Below, in pieces: positions 11,901-24,457 of a DNA stretch of 64,000 bases. The stretch comes from Conus ventricosus (Eukaryota > Mollusca > Gastropoda > Neogastropoda > Conidae): the NCBI GenBank assembly GCA_018398815.1, contig CM031615.1, forward strand, positions 60,067,770 to 60,131,769. Direction: 5' to 3'. Positions within the stretch are counted from its first letter, which is position 1. Each line of letters opens with the position of its first letter. The position numbers and the translations under genes are program-made. The notes beneath the pieces are model-generated. The model saw nothing but the letters and a program-made list of their open reading frames with translations, ran no database searches and had not been told where the DNA came from.

Positions 11901-14900
11901 ATGTGTGAGTCTGTGTGTGTACGTGTGTGTGTCTGTGTGTATGAGTCTGTGTATGTGTGTGCGTGTGCATACTCATATGCATTTGTGGGGAAGAAAGAAA
12001 GAAGAAAAATTTTTTTTTCGTTGTCAGATTGTCATCAGTAAATTGTGTTAGTGGTCTTTTGAGAACCTCACTCCAGTTTTTGTCAACAGCTAAGCAATCC
12101 TCACTCAGTTTCTGTCTGGTGTGCAAAAATGGGATCAGAACAGACACCGCTGTACACGGTCAGATAGAAGTGCATTGTCTGCCCCCTCATGAGCTGTGTC
12201 TTGGTGACTTGGTATGGACTGCTCCCTGTGGACTGCCATGCTGGGGCTTGGACAGGCCAGCTTGGGTTTGGCCTGGACAAAAGTGCCAGCAATGAGAGCT
12301 ATGAGAGTAATGCCACTGAAGTGCACAGAGGATAGGACTGCAAAAAGAAGAAAATAAAGAAGAAAAAAATGGGCACAACACATGTCTGTTGTTTTTAAAC
12401 ATTTTTTCCCAGATACTTCAACAATCGGGGCCACCCCCAGTACCTGGAGTCTTCAGGGACCTTATCATTGTGCCCTGCACAATCAGACAAAGAAGCAGTC
12501 AGGCATTGAGCTTTTTTTTCATCTTTTTAATTTTTTTCTTCTTTTTTTTTAAGATGGCAACCCCCAAACCAGAAAATTGATGAAAAACTGCTGAATTAAT
12601 GGCTATGGAATGAATGAAAGTCATCTGTTATGGCCATGGACTTGATGGATGAAGAATGTAAAGAAAAAAGAGTTCAGGTGTAGTGAGAGAAGTCACTTTC
12701 GCACATTTGTGAAAAAGAAATTTGTCTTGGTGGATATCTTTACAGTTCAAATAATTTACATTTAAACTATTAAAGTTTAATTGCAAGTCAATAAATAAAA
12801 GTGTTATCAGAGTTTTTATATGGTGGGTAATAGATTGAGAGTGACAAAGATAGACATAGTTATGTTTACAGTAGAGATGTATTTGTTATGATACATGACT
12901 TTGTTTTGTGTCTGTGTAACTGTCTATGTAAATGTAAAATCTGGTTAGAATGAAAAAATAATCAACAGGACAATAAGAACACTTTGGTGTGAGTAACTCT
13001 TGATCATCATGACGATGATAATGGGGTGTAGGGTGTGGGCTAATGTCTGTGTTTCTTTTGATCAATATGCAGCTAGGCTGGTTGATCAGTATTTAGTGTT
13101 GAGCTGTCAGCCCAGAAAAATACTGGGTCCCAGATATACCTATGAACTGTAGACTTCCTTTCGTAAGATGTAAAAATAAATGTTTAAAAATGTTAACAAG
13201 ATGTAGAAATAAATGTTTAAATGTTTACAATTCACAAGCCTGTTTTCTTTTGCTAACTTTATAGTAAATAGGTCTTCTTGTACATGGCTGCAAAATCAAC
13301 ACCTGCAAATTATCTGTGCTAAGTATGTAAAGGTTGCTGTTTTATGCTTTAATATTCTTGAATATGTATTTTACACCTCTCTTCATACACAGTCTACCTA
13401 TCTCTGTTTTCTTGCTTGCATACACACACGCATGCATGCACGCACATGTAGACATACACACATGCATGCAAGCACGCATATGCAGACATACACACATGCA
13501 GACATATGCACATGCATGCATGCGTGCACACACAGACTCGGGCTCAGTCTGTCTCTTTAACTCTGGCATACTCTGTCCTGCAACATTCTCTGTACACACA
13601 AGTTCACATTACGTCCAGTGTTTCTGTTGCAGCGTGTGCCAGCGCAATCACTGGTACATCCACCGACCCCACTGCTTCAAGGCACCTGACCCCGTGGGCT
13701 GCCCCTTCATCCTCAGCCTGCCGCGCTCCCACTGCACCTACAGCCGCATAGCGCGCCTCATGGAGAGCTTTGCCAGGTCAGGGGGACTCCTACATTCAGT
13801 TCAGTTTAATTTATTGTCCTCTTATCTTGCCAGGTCAGGGGACTCCTACATTCAGTTCAATTTAATTTGTCCTCTTATCAAACAAATGTTGTCTTTTGAT
13901 CATAACACATTCAACAATATTGAAAAGCATTCAGATGTAAAACTTGAAATGTTGATGATATTAATATGTACACTCACACCTATAGTCGCGCCACACAAAC
14001 TACCACTCCTACATGCACACACACTAAAGAACCATGCACACACCCCACATGCACACACGCACGCACGCACCTATATATTGATGTAGGGAGAGAGAGAGTT
14101 AAAAACTAAATCGTTCATAAAGTGAAGATGTTAAATCCCACATTCTTGGGAATAGAGATCAGTATTTCTTTTTCACTTTCACCCAATCATGCATGTCTAA
14201 TGCTTTTCTTTGCTTTGTTGGATCAGGGTTAAACCCCCTCCACCTTGTTCCCTTCAGGTTTCCACCCCCCACCTCCTCTAATGAATGTCTAATGAAGTCC
14301 CTCTCTCCCTGTGCTTATGGATTCCTTCTTGCCGCTTCTTTTCCTACCTCTTTCCAGGTTTTTTGTCCATATATGTATCCCCACTTTTTTCCCTAGAGTA
14401 TGTTATTGCCCACTCCTCTCTCTTTTCCACCCTCTTCACTACGCCATGCTTGTTGATTTATGCATCCAGGGGGTTTTGTTTGTTTGTTTTTATTGTTGTA
14501 ACTGTAAATGATTGCATACTTTTGTTACTCTGAACACTTTTACAGCAGATTCTTTGAAAGCCCTATTTAGAGATGTCCGGCCTGGTGTGATTTTTGAATT
14601 TCTGAAAGAGATCAACGTTTTTCATCTGATCTAAGATTTTACACGAGAGAGTTAAAAAAAAAAATTTCTGGTATGTTTTACAAGGTGTGTTTTAGTGAGT
14701 TGTGCGGATTTTTATCTTTTTATGATATGACTGGAGAGTTCACTTCATCGCGGTGACAGCCCTGATGTGGCCCTTTGTGGTTGGCTGGGATAGTAGCAAC
14801 ATTATCTCTCTCTCTCTGTCTCTCTTCTCTCTCTCTCTGTGTCTATCTCTCCCTCTGTGATGACATGTTTGGGTCATTAGATATTCATATGTGCAGAATG

Positions 14901-17900
14901 TCTGAGCTTTACTCGTGACCTTGAAATCATGCTTAACCGAGAACATTCTGTAGGCCATATCAAGTGTCGGAGCTTCAGTGGCTGAAAGTAAACTTGTTCC
15001 CACTTCTGGAGAGAACTGTTAGTAACAACAATTTTTAGCTGGTTCTTATTTCCACTGATTCATTGTTTTTGACTGATTGAGATGGAATTTGATTGCTGCT
15101 ACAGGGAAGATCTGGGAAATGATTGTTCGGACACATGTCCTGCAGTTTTATGATTTAATCCAATTGATGTAGTGTAAAATTGAACTTGTATTCAATGATA
15201 ATAGTCTGTGTGAAAGACCATAGTCAGCTGTGATAAGAAATGTCAGAATATAAGTATGTGCATGCATAACAAGTGAAACATAACAAGTGATTCTTTTAAA
15301 ACATTATCCAAAAGTGTTAGGAACATTTGTTGATAAACAATGAATTGAATTTCAAAGAAATTCACCAATATCCATTCACTTTTAACATTTTCTGACGAGT
15401 GTGAAACGGAAGTTGGAGCCATCATTGTATGAAGCTAAGATTTCAACTTGCAGATAACTTTACTCATCTCATATCTTGTTCACTGCAGATCATGTGATAT
15501 GGAAGCAAGTCAACAAGTGTTTCTGTAAATTCAGGTTGCTGTGTAATGTGAAACATGCACGAAATATTTTTAACAGGTGAGACAGAAAGTTCTGATCTTC
15601 AGCAGAGGAAACTGATGTTTGTCTGCAGGTATTCGGTGGACACCTTTCAGCCCCCCGTCAAAGCAGATCCTGTGATTCCACCAGCTGCCACCCCTCCTCC
15701 CCCCACCACTCCCAGCACCTCCTCCTCCACCACCACTCCTCCGAAAACCTCCAGCAGCAGTTCCAGCGGGTCGCTCAGCGGCACCATGCTGCCCCCTAGT
15801 GGGGAGCTCCACCTGCCCTCTCACCCCTCGGGATCCAACTTGAGCAGCAGCAGCGGCAGCCAATCCAGCGGCAGTCTCAGCAGTTTGGACTCCATCTCTT
15901 CCTGTTCGTCTACGGCCACACTGACGGCCGAGACGCCCCACGCCACGTTTGACGTGGGCCACAGTGGGGGGGAGGAGGAGGAGGGGGAGGAAGAGAGCAG
16001 AGGTAGGTGGTGGAATGTCGATGGTGGTTTGAACAGGAGTTTGTGTTGAAGAAGGGAAGATTGAGAAGATTGTGTGTGTGTGTTTGTGTGCAAGCTTGTG
16101 TTTGTGTGTGTGTGTGTGTGTGCATACTTGTGATTTTGTTTGTGCGGTAGTGATTGTGTGTGTGTGTACATTGTAGTGATTGTTATTTTAGACTTGTCAG
16201 CATGTTCATGCTGCGCGGGCAAGGATTAACCATTGTGGGGTTTTGACCAAAAAGCATCAACTCTTGCTAACTTCAGTGTGCAAAATCGCCTCAAGCTGTG
16301 ACTACCTCTTAACAACATGCCCTGAAACATTGAGTAAAAACTTGTGAGAGAGCATGAGTTTGTACTGAAGTATTTTGATGAATCTGGTTTGAAAGTGATT
16401 TATGTTAGAAAGAACATCTTTTTACCATGGCTAATGCAAGATCAGGTAATCAGTACCAGAAGAAGCCTTTGCTGTGTAATGGTAGGTGAAAACAAATGCT
16501 CCCCAGCATCCCCCCTCCACCATCCCCCCCATCCACCCCTACTTTGGCGAACATTTGGAATGTTGAACATTCTTTGTAGAAAACATGCTCATTTTTGTTG
16601 AAAAGGACTCCCAACAGCAGTTTTAGGGTAAACAGGTGCGCTATGGTTCCTGAACTTTGACTCCAGAGGGTTGGAAGCTACCTATGACCATTGCTTATAG
16701 CTTCACTCAGTATGTGCTGAAAAATAATGTTAACCTGTCTGTGTTTGAATCAAAGAACTTTAGAAACTGTAACCAATTTCACAGCAACAGTTAGTCTGAA
16801 ACAGCGAATGTTAATGTTCAGAGTCTCAGTGAACCAGAATGGGACTAAATGGAGGGTCACTCTGATGGGTGGAATAAGGCGGAATGACATTTAGGTGGTA
16901 ATGGTGGATTATTATTATCATTATTATAATGAATACTTATATAGCGCCTGTTCTCAGCAACACCCCAAGCTCTAAGCGCTTTACAATTAACACTCGTTTA
17001 CACAATGGGCTGCCTACCTGGTTAGTGCCGACTGAAGGGCTGCCAACTGGTGCTTCATTCAGTCGTTTTCGGTGTCATCCAGTCCATTTTATTCAATATC
17101 GTTCACTCAGTTTCCTTACTTACTTCGTTTTTTCCATATCTTATGCTGGGTGCGTGCTATGTGTAACGTGTCATCCATACCAACGCTAAACTGGCCTTTT
17201 CTTCTGAAAGTTGGTGATGGGATTTTACGTGTGAGCAAGAAGTTATACACACAGAACTTCAGTTTATAGTCTCATTCGAAGGACTGTATGGGAAATGGAG
17301 TCAGAACCACTGTTAACTCTGAGGGAAAAATCCCCCTGTACCAAAATGGCCCGACGGAGATAAGAACCTACAACCCCAGGATCACCAAGATTATGAGTCC
17401 GGTGCTCTACCAGCTGAGCTATTCCGGATGAAAGGAATGGGGTGGGACAATAGTTACTTTGTTAAAGATTATGAGCAAGAGAGAGTGGTGAGTAATCTTG
17501 GATGCAAGTAAACTAGAATAATCATGAAATGTGATAAATTGATGTTGCAGACATGTCGCATGATGAATGTGGGGAGGAGATGTGGACAGTGGCCTCGGAT
17601 CTGTCTCTTCATTTCAGGTGAGAGGCTTCATACTTAATCTCATGAAATGACTGTTTGGCGTCATATACTTTACCATGTCAGACCATAGCATTCCACGGCA
17701 GTTAGTTAGCTCTGCAGGCCGAGATTTTTTGTGGCTAATGCAGTAATAAGACCATCACGTGACGTCCACACTACTTCCGCCAGGGAAGAAACCGGTGTAA
17801 ACTTCCTGTTCCTCATTCAACCTCGGCCTCCTGCCTAACAAGGACAGGTTTTTGCTCTGTCTCGCCTATACTTCTGTTTTTTTGTAGAGATTGCTTGTGT

Positions 17901-20900
17901 GCTTGCCTTCTTTACTTGCTCTGTTGTGGCTTACATTCGTCCATGGGTACCATTGCCGCGTGAGGCTTATGGATGGCATTTTATTTCATTTATTCACGCT
18001 CTAGGCGTGACGGCTCACGACTTCTCTTCACCCCATTGTTCTCCATTCGTCCCTTACTCGCCGGGTTTGGGAACGCGTCACCCTTGTAGTAACGCGTCAG
18101 CCACTCTCTCGTTATTTTCTTCCCCATTTCCACCGATTTCCATCGATCTCGGCACGTTGTTTATTCCCAATAGCCATCTCGGTCATTCACATCGACGATC
18201 GATCTCCGTCGGTCGCTTGAGCCTCCATCTTTATTCTCGCCATTTCGGCCGACCCCTGCGTTGTCGTCCTCGGTCTTCGTACCGCTTCACTGCTGTGGAG
18301 GTTTTCCTCCTCTATTATTATCTCCTTCTTTTCCTTGCATCACTACTCCTGATCGTCTTCTTCGATCGCTCGTCTAGTACAGTCGATCGGGTTTGTACCC
18401 ACATTGCTACCATCAAATTAGGATGGCGGACATGTTTTTAAGAAAGAAGAGGAAGAAGAAGAAGAGTTCGCCTTTCTATCTCCCGTCAATCATTTAAGCC
18501 AATAACAAACATTTGTTATCCTAACATTCCCTCTACGGAGTCTCCTTTCGGCCCCTCGTATACCTTCAGTGCGTCAGTCGATTTTACTCTTGCGCCCATT
18601 TCTTCTCTTTCGATGACCTAACCCTCACCGGTCAATCGACCCGCCATCTTGGATTTTCCACTACGATCGGCTTCTCCTCCATATTGCCTCACCGCATGGT
18701 GCCCATTTTCGATCGCACATGCTTGCCGGTACGGGGATTTCCACAGGCATTTATTTGTACCCTATATGGCACTCTATGTATCCTTACTACAGGTATATCG
18801 AGTGACTTACGATCTCTTGATCTGCCTACTGACGCACATGTGTTTAGTACCTAATTTATCACAGGAAGATTGATGGTCTTTACGATCTCTTCATCTACCA
18901 ACTGGTGCACATTGATTACTACCTCCTTAGCATTATTACAGGTACACCAGGGGTATTTTACTCTCTCGCGCGCCAGTGCGCGTCACTCTCGGCGATCGAT
19001 CCCTTCCCGGTCAATCGATCCGCCATGTTGGATTGTGCCACGACGGTTGGCGTGTCCGCCATATTGCCTGCAACTTGTGTGGCGGTACGCCGCTTCCCCG
19101 GGCGTATTTTCCTGTACCTTATTTATCATTATTACAGTTAGAGAGAGTGTCTTACGATCTCACTTCGGTGCCTTGTTATGTCAACAGAAAGGGGTGGGGG
19201 AAGGGGGCTCGCTTCCTCAGCCTCTCCCTCCTTTCCCCTGCTTCCAACTCCAAGTCTCGCACCGACTTGTTCTCCTGCCCACGGACAACACTTCGTGCCT
19301 TGTTGTGTCAACAACAACAACAACAAAAAAGGGGTTGGGGAAGGGGGCTCGCTCCCTCAGCCTCTCCCCCCCCCCCCCCCCCCCCCCCCCCCGAATAGAG
19401 GCCCCTCTCCACTGTTGCCGTGCGGGGATTCACCCTCTGCGCTACACACATAGCGGGTTCCTCCTCCTCACAGAGTGAAGGGACCCTCAGCAGGCTAACC
19501 CTCAGCCCAGTGGAGAACAGTGTTCAGGCCCAGAGTCGCTCACCCTCCCTGATCTGGCCTCATAACATACGCCTTCCCTCCATTCCCAATCCCCCACAGG
19601 GTGAGCCCTTTTCCAAGGGGAGAGATGACCTTCTGGGCTCATCTCTTTTCCTCCATCTGGCCTTCCAATTTTCAGATAGGTAGTTCCTATCTCTCCTATC
19701 TTCTTCGTTAGGCTCTCAGCTGGCTCCATTCGGGGCTACTGGGAACCCGCGCCCCAGGCGCTCCTCCCAGTCCTCTCTATATGCTTCCAAGATGGGCAGA
19801 TCGGCCTACGCCCAGGCGTATAAGGATCTCCCTGTCTTATCTCCCCGGGCCCATGAGGGCAGGGCGCTGGCCACTTCCACAGCGATTCAGCACTCTGTCC
19901 TCTTGCACCACATCCTCGAGGCAGCCTACTGGCATCCGGAAAATCCCTTCATAAGCCATTATTTTAGGGGTGTCCGCATGACCAGGGCTGATGGTTCTAG
20001 GGACTTCTTTTGCAGCCAACACAGCCATATCTATTCCTCTGCTAACCCCAAGAACCATTAGGGCACTAAGCCCTCCTCCGATTCCTTTGAATTCTGCTAT
20101 GGTCTGACATGGTAAAGTATATGACGCCAAAATGGGGAGTTTGTATTATACTCCCTGTTTGGCTAGTATACTTACCATGTCAGACTCTAATGCCCACCCT
20201 ACCTTCCCCGCTAGCGCTATGGTTCTTGGGGTTACCTTGCGCATAGGCCTCGTTGAATGAGGAACAGGAAGTTTACACCGGTTTCTTGCCTGGCGGAAGT
20301 AGTGTGGACGTCACGTGATGGTCTTATTACTGCATTAGCCACAAAAAATCTCGGCCTGCAGAGCTAACTAACTGCCGTGGAATGCTATGGTCTGACATGG
20401 TAAGTATACTAGCCAAACAGGGAGTATAATACAAACTCCCCATATCTCTTCATCTACCAACTGGTGCACATTGATTAGTACCTCCTTAGCATTATTACAG
20501 GTACACCAGGGTATTTTACTCTCGCGCGCCAGTGCGCGTCACTCTCGGCGATCGATCCCTTCCCGGTCAATCGATCCGCCATATTGGATTGTGCCACGAC
20601 GGTTGGCGTGTCCGCCATATTGCCTGGCCGCATTCACCTTGTGTGGCGGTACCCGGCTTCCCCGGGCGTATTTTCCTGTACCTTATTTACCATTATTACA
20701 GGTAGAGAGAGTGTCTTACGATCTCTTGATCTACCAACGTGTGCACACTTATTAGTACCCCATTAGTAACATTGATCTGTTCCCCATTTATCATTACTAC
20801 TGGTAGATCGGGTGTCTCTACGATCTCTTGATCTACCAACGTGTGCACATTTATTACTACCCCCATTTATCATTACTACTGGTAGATCGGGTGTCTCGAC

Positions 20901-23900
20901 GATCTCTTGATCTACCAACGTGTGCACATTTATTACTACCCCATGTATCATTATTACAATGTAGATCGAGAGTCTCCTGGTGGGATTGGATTAAATAATT
21001 TCTCTCCTTTCACGATCGTCGGTACTCTCGCGATATTGTGCATTTTCGCACAGCTCTCCCTTTTCTTTCCCTCGCGACTTTGTTTACTTCTCGCGAGTTG
21101 TGGTCAGTGCCATTTCTGGCACTGTCTCCGTGCTCTGTGCCCCAGCTTAACGCAACTATGTCCTCGACATACCTGCTCGGTATTTCTCTGCACACGCCCT
21201 TTGTTTATTTTCCACGATCGTACACTCGCCGGTCGTCGGCCGCCATTTTCTCCCTCGTCGGTCGTGTTTCCCACCATTTTGTCTTCTGGCCGGCCCGTAC
21301 TTCGTACTGGGTCTGCCTTAGATGGTTTAGTGCTCAATATCTTCGTACTAGTACACAATATCCACTTTAGTGCTAGAAATTTTGTCCTAGTACAAGTTCG
21401 TAATACTATACGCTGATCACGATTGATATCTAACATTACTCAGCATTCTAGCTGTTGGTGGCGTGTACGGGTAGTTCGAGTTTTCTGTCGATTTCTCGAC
21501 TCCTTTACACAACACCACACGGCCGATCGAGATTAATTTACTTCTTCTCAATCGACCATTTTGTCTCCTCTTTGTGATCGTGTGCTCCGGGTTTGCTCTA
21601 CCACCATTGCCCAACATGGTGAAGGACACCGTCGGGTCGAGCCACTTCACCACTCAGAAGTCGCTCACATTCCCGGAGAACCCGCAGATCGATTCCGATC
21701 CAGAGCAATCCGTTCTCATGGAAGAACGTACGGTCAGGGTAGATGGAGATGACTTTTCCACGGAGGGGACGCGTGACCATTCCTCCTCTACCCGTCTGAC
21801 GGACACACGATCGCTGCGTCCGAAGGCTACTAGGTAAGCGGCCGCCATTTCTAAATGTCTCTCTTTTGACCTGCCCAGAAAGTCTAAGGGCAAGGCTGCC
21901 CTCGACTTCTTTTGCGGCTAACGCAGCCATATCTATTCCTCTGCTAACCCCAAGAACCATTAGGGCACTAAGCCCTCCTCCGATTCCTTTGAATTCTGCT
22001 ATCGTCTGACATGGTAAAGTATATGACGCCAAAATGGGGAGTTTGTATTATACTCCCTGTTTGGCTAGTATACTTACCATGTCAGACTCTAATGCCCACC
22101 CTGCCTTCCCCGCTAGCGCTATGGTTCTCGGGGTTACCTTGCGCATAGGCCTCGTTGAATGAGGAACAGGAAGTTTACACCGGTTTCTTCCCTGGCGGAA
22201 GTAGTGTGGACGTCACGTGATGGTCTTATTACTGCATTAGCCACAAAAAATCACGGCCTGGCAGAGCTGACTAACTGCCGTGGAATGCTATGGTCTGACA
22301 TGGTAAGTATACCAGCCAAACAGGGAGTATAATACAAACTCCCCATGTTTTCTTTATTTAAGAAAATAAAAAACGAGGGAAGAAAAGAAAAATGGAAAGA
22401 GGAAAACTGATAGCTTGGTCGACAAATGCATGCGACATGCACACATAAAAAAGTCATGATATTGGAGATCAGTCTGTGAACACAATTTCAGATCATTTCT
22501 TGATTAGTGTGTTTCCAAGTTTGGAGAATTCAGTCATATGCAAAATCTTTCTTGTTTTTTGTTCCCCCTCATCCCTTCCCCCCCCCCCCCCCCCCCCCCC
22601 AAGTGGAATAGCATGAGGTTTGTGATGTACAGTTGGGAAATAGGTAAGTGTTTCAAGTCTTCAGAATTGTGGATTTTAGTTCATGGACGTACTGTCTCTG
22701 TCTAATCGTAAAAAGAGGCTCTACAATAATTGCATACTTGAGGAGTTGGTGTGAATGAGTTATACGCCCTTTAGAAGGCATGCAGTGACATTCCCTATGG
22801 ATTTGCTGGCACTGACTACGTTGACCTGTCGTTGTCGTTGTAATAAAGATAGTGTGTGCAGTGGTGTTCTTTGGTGGTGTTGCAGAATGGCAGTTCCTCC
22901 CAGGCCTGTAGCTATGGAAACGCCCAGGGGGACTGGAAGCAGGATGGGGACCAGGAGAAGAACTGGGCAGGGAGCTACAGTGCAGGTAACTCTACCTTCA
23001 GGGAGGCCGAAAAACAAACAAATCCTCACGCTGGATACTGAGATTTGACATTTTTTCCACTTGTATTTTGAGACCCTTAGAAGGTAGATGATGGGACGTT
23101 TGTTTGCTCTTTTTGAGATGTATTCGAGTTTCATTTTGTTAGTGGAGGAGGTGACCGTTTGTGTCTAAAGTAGATTATTCATAGCTGTAGGTTATCATAT
23201 ATTTTTTTATTGTTCAGAGCTTTTGATGGTTATATATTTGGGGGCAGTTTATAATACTCAGTTGGGTGTGATTATACTTATTAAAGTTTTAGCAATTTAC
23301 AATACTCAATTGGGTGTGATTGTACTTATTAGGTTAAAGTTTTAGCAATTTTAGATACTCAGCTGGATGTGATTATACTTATTAGGTTACAAATTTAATC
23401 AAAAGAAATTTTACCACTAAATGTTTAAATAGGTTTTTGTTTTATTCATTACATGTATAGCCTGTACCTCTTTGTTTGCCACTTTATGACAGTCATACCT
23501 CACATTACACAGGCTTTGCTTTGCTGTTTTCCATAACGGTTTTCACAGCTATTATAATTTGTTGTTGGGTTTTTTTTTTTTAATATGGCAGGTGCAGCTT
23601 ACCTCACAGTGCGGTTAATATCCTGGAAATAACAATATGCATGATGTTGACGATTCTGTAAAGCAGACGTGGGAATCTTCTGCCTTTCGGCGGAATTCCG
23701 CCTTTTTGGAGGCCTCAGAGGTCATTTTTGAGATCGATGCAAATCCGTTGAGAAATTGGGGGGGGGGGGGGGGTGTAACATTTATCAGAGCTCTTCCGCC
23801 TTAGGCGAAATCCTACGCTCGCATGGCCGTAATGCGAGGGCGAGGGGGTGAAACTACGTCAGCGAATGACTCGTCGAGCAACCTACCTACTGATTCGTTC

Positions 23901-24390
23901 GGTCATTTCCGTTTAACATGAGCCCTCCCGAGACAAGTGCAAGAACAACGTACGACGCGGTTAACCGAATCTATCAACCAAAGGGAAATAATCCGCAGAC
24001 CTTATTCGCCGCCATTTTTTTTTCATAAGTTTTTGACTGGTGACAGGCGAAAATGTTTCGCACGTTAAATGAAAATGAAAAAGTGTTGGCAAGTTCCATT
24101 GATTCCTCAGTGAAATATAAGTGGAATTGGAAATGGCTGGATGAAGTTGTTAACACAAAGATCGTTATAGCTTCTGTCAGCCGTGATGTGCAACTTCGAC
24201 TGGGGATTCTATTAAAAAAACTGACCGACCTGGCTTAGCAGTGTGCACATGGTGCAACGACACTATTAAGTATGGTTCAAAGGGAAAATCAGCGCTGAAG
24301 AACCATCTTCTTGTTGATAAACACCGCGTCAGAGTGAAAGATCGCCTTACGAATGTGACGCTTGGATCATTTGGAACATCGGTGAGTGAC

Positions 24391-24457
<67 letters not shown>

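Larger units (their letters stand above)
17654..20445 (+). mobile_element. DIRS-like retrotransposon, internally deleted, element 1
   Basis: The left end (17654-17830) is repeated inverted at the right (20240-20445). Between them, at 20097-20197, lies a block that is the reverse complement of the left tip joined directly to the reverse complement of the right tip: the internal complementary region that defines DIRS elements. A tyrosine recombinase C-terminus lies just before it. There is no reverse transcriptase, so the copy cannot move on its own. No target-site duplication is evident, as expected for this group. It is inserted in the USP19 intron in the sense direction. Confidence 0.88.
20446..22347 (+). 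mobile_element. DIRS-like retrotransposon, element 2, 5' truncated
   Basis: It begins directly after the right end of element 1, at a point matching the interior (about 18884) of element 1. It has the same leader block (cgcgcgccagtgcgcg..atcgatccct), an open frame start at 21616, a recombinase-end relic (21890-22010), the internal complementary region (22000-22085) and the right inverted repeat (22150-22347). Confidence 0.85.

Noticed and set aside
17355..17427. Functional tRNA-Met gene on the minus strand
   Set aside because: The variable and T-arm parts do not fold properly and the sequence continues into a SINE body with an ATT tail.
17899..18441. 180-codon open frame as a host gene
   Set aside because: It lies between the DIRS left repeat and the shared DIRS leader, has no splice-bounded conservation and no family motif.
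22755..23048. Frame MAVPPRPVAMETPRGTG over the exon at 22886
   Set aside because: Joining it to the next exon gives an early stop; the other frame keeps phase and was used.
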